Assembly (NCBI GenBank): GCA_947653505.1
Contig: CANTHI010000133.1
Location: 1-8,640, forward strand
Direction of reading: 5' to 3'
DNA: 8,640 nucleotides
DNA from: an uncultured Eubacterium sp.
GTDB lineage: Bacteria; Bacillota_A; Clostridia; Lachnospirales; Lachnospiraceae
Shown: positions 1 to 5,236 of the stretch, piece after piece
How positions within the stretch are numbered: the stretch's first letter is position 1
Layout of the letters: each line of letters begins with the position of its first letter
The notes under the pieces: model-generated
Databases searched by the model: none
Told to the model about the DNA's origin: nothing
Seen by the model: only the letters and a program-made list of their open reading frames with translations
Translations under genes and position numbers: made by a program

Positions 1-2
1 TC

Positions 3-83
3 TATAATAAGTATGGAATTGAATATAATAAAGAAAACGAAACGAATGCATGGGATTATATACAATCATGCAGAAGCAGTTAA
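3..83 (+). CDS. possible C-terminal end of an upstream gene (partial)
   Basis: From base 3 a reading frame stays open to a TAA at 81-83 and gives 26 residues (YNKYGIEYNKENETNAWDYI, then QSCRSS). The composition is plausible for a hydrophilic protein tail. Frame 1 is also open to a TAG at 142-144, so the choice is uncertain. I recognise no family. Between this stop and the next gene (84-200) no convincing terminator was found: a weak CTGCA/TGCAG hairpin (102-116) is followed by a T-run only 15 bases later (132-139). Confidence 0.25.
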   Translation, partial: YNKYGIEYNKENETNAWDYIQSCRSS

Positions 84-150
84 AAACGGTATATCAATAT
101 TCTGCAGCAGATGCAGGCTATTAAGAAATCGTTTTTTTTATTAGAGAATG

Positions 151-182
151 AAAGAATCAGAGAATTAAAGAATCAGAGAATT
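151..182. repeat. 16-bp tandem duplication upstream of the flavoprotein gene
   Basis: The 16-mer AAAGAATCAGAGAATT occurs twice back to back (151-166 and 167-182) with no mismatch. It ends just before the ribosome binding site of the flavoprotein gene (GAGGGA, 189-194). If transcribed it lies in the 5' leader. It reads through as codons only if a less likely ATG at 111 is used, where it gives a low-complexity Asn/Glu/Arg/Lys stretch. Confidence 0.85.
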
Positions 183-200
183 AGAAATGAGGGATGGCAG

Positions 201-1112
201 ATGGATCAACAGTTGGATGTATTAATCATAGGAAGCGGTCCGGCAGGACTGAGTGCGGCAGTGTACGCAAAACGGGCGGGGCTGAGCGCGCTTGTAATAG
301 AAAAGGAATATCGTGGCACCGGACAGATTGCGGAAAGTGATCAGGTGGATAACTATCTGGGACTTGCCGGGATTAACGGTTTCGATCTGGGTGAAGCGTT
401 TTTAAAACATGCAGAGGGGCTGGGCGTACAGTTTCAGGAAGGTACAGCGGTGTCTTTTCAGAAAAAAGAGAATGGCTGGAGCGTGCATCTGGATCAGGGA
501 CAGACGATAGATGCCAGAGCGGTCATTTATTGTGCGGGTGCGGCACATCGTCACTTAGGAGTTGACGGGGAAGAGGAATTTGCCGGAAAAGGGGTTTCCT
601 ATTGTGCAGTCTGTGACGGGGCGTTTTACAGGGGAAAAGAGACAGCGGTAATTGGAGGCGGAGATACTGCGCTGGGAGATGCCCTGTATCTGTCTGACTT
701 ATGTGAGAAAGTCTATCTGATTCACCGGCGGGAGCAGTTTCGGGGCGCTGACTCTTTTGTACAGCAGCTGCGGGAGAAAGACAATGTGGAAATACTGACG
801 AGCGCGGTACCATCCAGAATTGTCGGGGAACAGACAGTAACGGCGCTGGAATTAAAAGACGGCAGGTCGATTCCGGTCAATGGAGCATTTGTGGCAGTCG
901 GTATGCAGCCGCAGACAGAAACGCTGCGGGGAGTGGTGGAACTGGATGATGGAGGTTATGTGATTGCAGACGAGACCGGCATTACGTCCGCAGCCGGATT
1001 TTTTGTGGCAGGTGATGTGCGCACAAAGGCGTTGCGGCAGGTAGTTACAGCGGTCTCTGATGGTGCGAATGCGGCAGTGTCGGCTTTGGAATATATCAGG
1101 AGTTCCATATGA
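201..1112 (+). CDS. trxB: thioredoxin reductase-like NAD(P)H/FAD flavoprotein
   Basis: The predicted cytoplasmic pyridine-nucleotide disulfide oxidoreductase of 303 aa would pass electrons from NADPH through FAD to a redox-active cysteine pair and on to a partner such as thioredoxin. What is seen: an FAD-binding GSGPAG at residues 11-16, the dithiol CAVC at 135-138, an NADPH-binding GGGDTA at 152-157, HRREQFRG at 175-182 (the two Arg after His contact the NADPH 2'-phosphate in this family), and a C-terminal FAD contact, AGDVR, at 270-274. The length is normal for low-molecular-weight TrxB. The start at 201 is chosen because GAGGGA lies 6 nt upstream and the TrxB fold begins there; an in-frame ATG at 111 would add a 30-residue low-complexity tail made of the tandem repeat. 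The stop overlaps the next start (ATGA), implying translational coupling to LarE. No thioredoxin gene is in the window, so the true partner is unknown. Confidence 0.88.
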   Translation: MDQQLDVLIIGSGPAGLSAAVYAKRAGLSALVIEKEYRGTGQIAESDQVDNYLGLAGINGFDLGEAFLKHAEGLGVQFQEGTAVSFQKKENGWSVHLDQGQTIDARAVIYCAGAAHRHLGVDGEEEFAGKGVSYCAVCDGAFYRGKETAVIGGGDTALGDALYLSDLCEKVYLIHRREQFRGADSFVQQLREKDNVEILTSAVPSRIVGEQTVTALELKDGRSIPVNGAFVAVGMQPQTETLRGVVELDDGGYVIADETGITSAAGFFVAGDVRTKALRQVVTAVSDGANAAVSALEYIRSSI

Positions 1113-1969
1113 ATCAGAGACAGGAACGTAATCAGGAACCGGGAATCAATCAGAAACTGGTACAGTTAAAGCAGAGTCTGGCAGTGCGTGTCCGTCTGGC
1201 GGTTGCGTTTTCTGGCGGTGTGGATTCTGCGTTTTTATTAAAAACAGCGTACGATGTACTGGGCAGCGGTGTGCTTGCAGTTACGATAAAATCCCGTATT
1301 TTTCCTAAGCGGGAAGAAGATGAAGCCGGACAGTTCTGTGCACGGTACGGGATCCGGCAGACCGTATGTCAGGTGGATGAACTGGAGGTCTCAGGTTTTG
1401 CGCAGAATCCGGAAAACCGCTGTTATCTGTGTAAGCAGCAAATGATGCAGGTGATCATCCAGGCAGCAAAAGAAGAGGGGATATTTTGCGTGGCAGAAGG
1501 CTCAAACGCCGATGATGCTAATGATTACCGTCCGGGACAGCTGGCTGTGGCAGAAGCTGGTGTTTTCAGCCCGCTGCGGGAAGCGGGACTTACGAAAGCG
1601 GAAATCCGTATATTATCCAGGCAGGCCGGACTGCCGACGTGGGACAAGCAGTCTTTTGCATGTCTGGCATCCCGGTTTGTCTACGGAGAGCAGATAACAC
1701 CGGAAAAACTGACTATGATCGACAGGGCGGAGCAGCTGCTGCTGGAACTGGGATTTCATCAGGTACGGGTGCGGATGCATGGAACAATGGCAAGAATCGA
1801 GATACTGCCGCAGCAGTTTGGACGTCTGCTGGAAGACAGGGTGAGAAGCTGCCTGACAGAAAAGCTGCGGGAGTATGGATTTTCTTATGTCACAATGGAT
1901 CTGGAAGGGTACCGGACAGGCAGTATGAATGAGGGGATACGTTTGGCAGGTGCGGATTCAGGCAAATAA
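1109..1969 (+). CDS. larE: LarE-type ATP-dependent sacrificial sulfur transferase (PP-loop family)
   Basis: This 286-aa protein matches LarE, which adenylylates the pyridinium biscarboxylate precursor and inserts sulfur during assembly of the nickel-pincer nucleotide cofactor of lactate racemase. What is seen: a PP-loop SGGVDS at residues 35-40, a CYLC pair at 105-108, an SNADD stretch at 132-136, and the ACLASRF motif with Cys185, which aligns with the sulfur-donating cysteine of Lactobacillus LarE. The start has AGGAG 6 nt upstream, inside the preceding gene, and overlaps that gene by 4 nt. The CxxC plus Cys185 layout suggests a [4Fe-4S] cluster-bearing LarE of the Thermotoga kind, which could be catalytic rather than sacrificial; that is inference. 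larA, larB and larC are not in the window. It could also serve another PP-loop sulfur-transfer reaction. Confidence 0.85.
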   Translation: MNQRQERNQEPGINQKLVQLKQSLAVRVRLAVAFSGGVDSAFLLKTAYDVLGSGVLAVTIKSRIFPKREEDEAGQFCARYGIRQTVCQVDELEVSGFAQNPENRCYLCKQQMMQVIIQAAKEEGIFCVAEGSNADDANDYRPGQLAVAEAGVFSPLREAGLTKAEIRILSRQAGLPTWDKQSFACLASRFVYGEQITPEKLTMIDRAEQLLLELGFHQVRVRMHGTMARIEILPQQFGRLLEDRVRSCLTEKLREYGFSYVTMDLEGYRTGSMNEGIRLAGADSGK

Positions 1970-2010
1970 TAAGAATGCTTCAGATCAGTTGTTGCTGGAG
2001 AGCCAGAAAC

Positions 2011-2061
2011 ACAACAAAAATCCAGTCCCCCGCCACAGGCGGAGCACTGGATTTTGTTGTT
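2011..2061. terminator. bidirectional rho-independent terminator between larE and the PTS gene
   Basis: The arms ACAACAAAAATCCAGT (2011-2026) and ACTGGATTTTGTTGT (2046-2060) pair almost perfectly, with one extra A in the left arm. A second, GC-rich stem, CCGCC (2030-2034) with GGCGG (2038-2042), lies inside. The outer arm is A-rich on one side and T-rich on the other, so the structure ends in a U-rich tract on either strand. It sits between two convergent genes, 41 nt after the larE stop and 23 nt beyond the PTS stop, and probably serves both. Confidence 0.85.
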
Positions 2062-2083
2062 CTATAAATGAGATAAAAAAGTA

Positions 2084-3991
2084 CTATGCTTTCAGCTGCA
2101 TCAGCGGCTCTCCAGGTCTCAGACTACCGGAGGCTGCTGCTTCTACAGATGTCAGATCATCCGAATTTGTGACGATTACCATAATCGTTGCAGGATGGCC
2201 GGCTGCCCTGATTTTTTCCAGATCCATAGTCAGCAGAAGGTCTCCTTTTTTTACCGCCTGCCCTTCTTTTACATGGCTCTGGAAGCCGTCACCCTTCATT
2301 GCTACGGTATCGATACCGACATGAATCAGCAGCTCCACGCCGGCTGCCTCAATGCCGATCGCGTGAAGGGTATCAGCGAGCTGGCTGATTGTGCCGTCCA
2401 TAGGTGCGTACACTTTACCGGTTTCCGGCTCGATGCCGCAGCATATTCCGAGGACACCCTCGGAAAATGTCGGGTCTGGAATTGATTCCATAGGAACAAA
2501 TGTTCCCTGGGCCGCAGCTCCAAGGACATCCGGGAAAGGTGCCGGGGCAGGTTTTGGAGCATCCGTTTTTGGTTTTGACTCCGTTTCCATGACTTCCGGA
2601 GGTACCGCGAAGAACCAGCACAGGCAGAAGGCAGATACAAAAACGGAAAGGGCAAGTATAATATACATGATCAGCTGGGATGGGCTGTATATGTACAGCA
2701 GCATACCAGGTATCGTAGTGATGCCGTTGCCGGTGCCTTTCATTCCAAGCAGCATGGCAATCATGCCTGCTATGCCGTTAATAGAGCAGCTGAGAAGGAA
2801 CGGCTTCATGCCATAACGCAGGATAACACCGAACAATGCAGGTTCACCGATACCCAGCAGGGCTGATACTGTAGCGCTGGGACCGATGGCGCGGATTTCC
2901 TTTTTTCTTGCCTTTATGGAAATGGCGAGACATACACCGGCTGAGGAAAAGCCGCACATACATAATATCGCATTAAAAGGATTAAAACCAGTGCTTGCTA
3001 ACAGGCTGATCTCCAGCATATTAAATATATGATGGACACCCGTAAGGGTGATAATGGACCAGAAAAATCCAACGATCAGGCCGCCGATGCCAAGAGGAAG
3101 CTCCAATGCGTATTCTACGATGACTAACAGGACGTTTTCCAGTGCGTGCAGGAGTGGTCCGATCACCAGCAGCGAAAGAATCAGCATAATAAACAGCACC
3201 AGAAAAGGTGTAATCATAAAGTCAAAAACCGCCGGAACTGTTTTTCGCAGTTTCTTTTCCAGTTTACTGCCGATAACCCCGGCTACAAAGGCTGGCAGGA
3301 TGCTGCCCTGATAACCTACGATAGGGATAAAACCAAAAAGCATAAGGGGCGTTACACCACTGGAAGGGTCTGCCACAGAGTAGGCGTTTGGCAGGGCGCC
3401 GTTTACCAGCATCAGTCCGAGAATAAGTCCCAGTACCGGAGAACCGCCAAATACGCGGAACGTGGACCAGCATACGATGGCTGGTAAAAATGCAAAGGTA
3501 GTGCCTGAAAGTACTTCAACCAGAACCTGAAAAGTCTGTGGAATATCGGCGTTCGTCATTCCGAATAGAGCCAGAAAGTTGTCATTGAGCAAAGCGCCTT
3601 TTAAACCAAGAAACAGACCCGTGGCTACCAGAGCGGGGATTACAGGGACAAAAACATCCCCAAAGGTACGGATCGCTTTTTGCAGCTGGTTTTTACCGTC
3701 CATTTTTGCTTCTTTTGCTTCGCTTGCAGTAGTCTCTGCGATACCCAGCTGTGTGATCTGTTCATAGACACGGTTGACGTGACCGGTGCCAAAGATAATC
3801 TGATACTGTCCGGCTGTGAAAAAAGTCCCTTTTACGGCATCAATTTCACCGACTTTTTCATCGTCAGCCAGAGAACGGTCTGCGACTATGAGACGCAGGC
3901 GGGTGGCGCAATGGGCGGCGGATTTGATATTTTCTGAGCCGCCAACGGCCTGAATGACTTCTTTTGCGATTTTCGCATAATCGTAATTCAT
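2084..3991 (-). CDS. PTS permease EIIBCA, sucrose/trehalose branch (scrA-like)
   Basis: This 635-aa membrane permease takes up a disaccharide and phosphorylates it at the expense of PEP. Domains in order: EIIB, residues 1-85, with phospho-acceptor Cys28 in AAHCATRLRL; a short linker; EIIC, about 105-460, with around ten hydrophobic segments, the GVHHIF motif (319-324) and GIGEPALFG (380-388); a Pro/Ala/Lys-rich linker (463-489); and a C-terminal glucose-type EIIA with His542 and the phospho-acceptor His557 in LLIHVGIDTV. EIIB features such as KGTFFTAGQYQIIFGTG resemble sucrose and trehalose permeases more than glucose ones. Sucrose is favoured because the divergent operon encodes an amylosucrase-family enzyme; trehalose or another alpha-glucoside remains possible. 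The start at 3991 is set by AAGGAGGA (3995-4002) and the beginning of EIIB; an upstream extension to 4219 crosses promoter DNA. No antiterminator (RAT) sequence was seen in the leader. Confidence 0.9.
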   Translation of the reverse strand: MNYDYAKIAKEVIQAVGGSENIKSAAHCATRLRLIVADRSLADDEKVGEIDAVKGTFFTAGQYQIIFGTGHVNRVYEQITQLGIAETTASEAKEAKMDGKNQLQKAIRTFGDVFVPVIPALVATGLFLGLKGALLNDNFLALFGMTNADIPQTFQVLVEVLSGTTFAFLPAIVCWSTFRVFGGSPVLGLILGLMLVNGALPNAYSVADPSSGVTPLMLFGFIPIVGYQGSILPAFVAGVIGSKLEKKLRKTVPAVFDFMITPFLVLFIMLILSLLVIGPLLHALENVLLVIVEYALELPLGIGGLIVGFFWSIITLTGVHHIFNMLEISLLASTGFNPFNAILCMCGFSSAGVCLAISIKARKKEIRAIGPSATVSALLGIGEPALFGVILRYGMKPFLLSCSINGIAGMIAMLLGMKGTGNGITTIPGMLLYIYSPSQLIMYIILALSVFVSAFCLCWFFAVPPEVMETESKPKTDAPKPAPAPFPDVLGAAAQGTFVPMESIPDPTFSEGVLGICCGIEPETGKVYAPMDGTISQLADTLHAIGIEAAGVELLIHVGIDTVAMKGDGFQSHVKEGQAVKKGDLLLTMDLEKIRAAGHPATIMVIVTNSDDLTSVEAAASGSLRPGEPLMQLKA

Positions 3992-4019
3992 AGTCTCCTC
4001 CTTAAAATTATAATTCCGA

Positions 4020-4046
4020 TACATTACAAAAATGATATATAATGTA
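4020..4046. repeat. inverted repeat in the PTS leader
   Basis: TACATTA (4020-4026) and TAATGTA (4040-4046) are perfect 7-bp inverted arms around a 13-nt AT-rich spacer. The element lies between the predicted PTS start point and its ribosome binding site and abuts the cre-like site. It may be an operator or a weak mRNA hairpin; it has no terminator T-run. Confidence 0.45.
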
Positions 4047-4057
4047 CGCGTGTTCAT
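4042..4057 (-). promoter_or_regulatory. cre-like / LacI-family operator of the PTS gene
   Basis: On the minus strand the 16-mer ATGAACACGCGTACAT matches the CcpA catabolite-responsive element in 12 of the 14 core positions (TGWAANCGNTNWCA, off at two). It starts about 3 nt after the predicted start point of the PTS gene, a typical roadblock position. It resembles the element at 4221-4236 (shared pattern ATGAnnnCGnGTnCAT). A local LacI-family sugar regulator is an alternative reader. Confidence 0.5.
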
Positions 4058-4066
4058 CCTAGAAGG

Positions 4067-4096
4067 AGAATAACACGAAAATTTCCAGAAAGTCAA
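4067..4096 (-). promoter_or_regulatory. candidate sigma-A promoter of the PTS gene
   Basis: On the minus strand, TTGACT (-35, 4096-4091) is followed after 18 nt by TATTCT (-10, 4072-4067), with a predicted start near 4060. The -10 is only a 4/6 match. The support is positional: the cre-like site follows at once, mirroring the divergent promoter. CGTGTT (4049-4054) and AACACG (4072-4077) form a further inverted pair that spans the start point and touches the -10 box. Confidence 0.4.
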
Positions 4097-4184
4097 TATA
4101 TCAGTCGAAAAAAATTCAAAAACAGCATTATATACAAAAAATTTGAAGGGAATTTGTTCAAAACAGAAAAAGAAGAATACCGGA

Positions 4185-4213
4185 TTGACAGAGGAAAGAT
4201 GGAAACATATAAT
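4185..4213 (+). promoter_or_regulatory. consensus sigma-A promoter of the HAD-amylosucrase operon
   Basis: TTGACA (4185-4190), a 17-nt spacer and TATAAT (4208-4213) give a perfect match to the housekeeping promoter. The start point should be near 4220, leaving a leader of about 170 nt before the HAD start codon. Such a strong promoter on a catabolic operon would need repression, which fits the operator immediately downstream. Confidence 0.8.
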
Positions 4214-4220
4214 ATACAAA

Positions 4221-4236
4221 ATGAGAGCGAGTTCAT
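4221..4236 (+). promoter_or_regulatory. cre (CcpA) or LacI-family operator at the transcription start
   Basis: ATGAGAGCGAGTTCAT matches the extended cre consensus WTGNNARCGNWWWCAW at 15 of 16 positions and begins at the predicted +1. Binding here would block transcription, the common mode of CcpA repression. It shares an off-consensus G at position 11 with the operator on the PTS side, which could instead indicate one pathway-specific LacI-family regulator acting on both promoters. Confidence 0.65.
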
Positions 4237-4273
4237 ACTGGGATTATTATCTTGCAATAACTAATTTGAATCG

Positions 4274-4365
4274 TTATTTAGGAATGAAATAATTATTTTA
4301 GAATGAATTGCAATTCATTAAAAAAATGCAATTCATTTAGAAAATTAATTACAAATCATTTAGAA
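4274..4365. repeat. AT-rich array of palindromes and short direct repeats in the operon leader
   Basis: Seen directly: TTATTTAGGAATGAA (4274-4288) and TTATTTTAGAATGAA (4293-4307) repeat with a 19-bp period and two mismatches. AAATAATTATTT (4287-4298) is a perfect palindrome. AATGAATTGCAATTCATT (4302-4319) is a perfect 18-bp palindrome. CAATTCATTTAGAA (4329-4342) and CAAATCATTTAGAA (4352-4365) repeat with a 23-bp period and one mismatch. The array runs up to 8 nt before the Shine-Dalgarno AAGGGAGA (4373-4380). It lies downstream of the consensus promoter, so it is either a multi-site operator within the transcribed leader or a structured AT-rich leader. Confidence 0.7.
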
Positions 4366-4389
4366 TTTTGTTAAGGGAGATGATGGATC

Positions 4390-5220
4390 ATGAATCAGAA
4401 ATTAGTTTTTTTGGATATTGACGGTACCCTGACAGAACCAGGGAAAAATATCCCACCAGCTTCTGCGGTTGATGCGGTTTCACGGGCAAGAGGGAAGGGG
4501 CATAAAGTGGTATTATGTTCCGGACGGAATTACGGAATGCTCTATCCTGTGATGCAGTATGGCTTTGACGGGCTGGTTGCCAGCGCTGGCGGCTATATTG
4601 AGTATGACGGACAGGTCGTTTATGACTGCCCGATGACTCCGAAACAGCAGGCCAGAGTGCTGGATGTATTTAAGGAAAGCGGTATTTACCGCACGATCGG
4701 AGGCAGAAACAATAGTTATACGGACGAAGGTTTTAAGGAATTTCTGGCAGAAAATACGCAGTCAGAAGCAAACAGCGAGCTGCTGCGGTGGCGGATTCAG
4801 ATTGAAAAAGAACTGGGAATCCATCCTATGTCTGAATATGATGGTGAGCCGATTTATGGGATGGCGTTTATGAGCCGCGGGGCAGAGCGTCTGAAAAAAC
4901 CTATGCAGGAGCTGCAGGAGGAGTTTGAATTTTGTATACAGGATGAGGATGCATGCGGCATCGTGAATGGAGAACTTTCAAGCAAGGCGTTTGACAAAGG
5001 CAGGGCAGTGGAAAGGCTTTGTGAGTTTCTGGGTATCAAAAAAGAGGATACGATTGCCTTTGGGGACAGTATGAATGATTTTGAGATGTTAAAGGCTGTG
5101 GGGACAGGCGTCTGTATGGCTGGCGGCAGCCCAACCCTTTTGCAGATCGCCGATATGGTGTGTCCGTCAGTAACAGAAGACGGTCTTTTCCATGCTTTTG
5201 AAAAGCTGGAATTATTATAG
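4390..5220 (+). CDS. Cof-type HAD-IIB sugar-phosphate phosphatase
   Basis: This 276-aa cytoplasmic HAD hydrolase probably removes phosphate from a small phosphorylated metabolite. What is seen: motif I DIDGT with the nucleophile Asp9 and acid/base Asp11, motif II CSGR with Ser44, a motif III lysine near SSKAFDKG (Lys199 or Lys203), and motif IV GDSMND at 225-230 with Mg-binding Asp226 and Asp230. The cap between residues 80 and 190 is the C2B type of subfamily IIB, the group that includes Cof, YbiV and sucrose-phosphate phosphatase. AAGGGAGA at 4373-4380 sets the start. It is the first gene of an operon, with 16 nt to the amylosucrase start. The context suggests a phosphorylated sugar imported by the divergent PTS, perhaps sucrose-6-phosphate; a general housekeeping phosphatase is the alternative. 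Confidence 0.88.
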   Translation: MNQKLVFLDIDGTLTEPGKNIPPASAVDAVSRARGKGHKVVLCSGRNYGMLYPVMQYGFDGLVASAGGYIEYDGQVVYDCPMTPKQQARVLDVFKESGIYRTIGGRNNSYTDEGFKEFLAENTQSEANSELLRWRIQIEKELGIHPMSEYDGEPIYGMAFMSRGAERLKKPMQELQEEFEFCIQDEDACGIVNGELSSKAFDKGRAVERLCEFLGIKKEDTIAFGDSMNDFEMLKAVGTGVCMAGGSPTLLQIADMVCPSVTEDGLFHAFEKLELL

Positions 5221-5236
5221 AAAGCAGGTGAAAACA

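Noticed and set aside
111..200. N-terminal extension of the flavoprotein to the ATG at 111
   Set aside because: The extension is low-complexity, encoded by the tandem repeat, and lacks a Shine-Dalgarno; the ATG at 201 has one and begins the FAD-binding fold.
3992..4060. BglG/SacY-type antiterminator (RAT) hairpin in the PTS leader
   Set aside because: No sequence like the RAT consensus and no overlapping terminator with a T-run were found.
3992..4219. N-terminal extension of the PTS protein to 4219
   Set aside because: It would run through the divergent promoter DNA. The ATG at 3991 has a near-perfect AAGGAGGA and begins the EIIB domain.
4287..4326. Palindrome followed by A-run as a terminator in the HAD leader
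   Set aside because: The stem is almost entirely A-T with essentially no loop, and the run after it is A, not T, on the transcribed strand.
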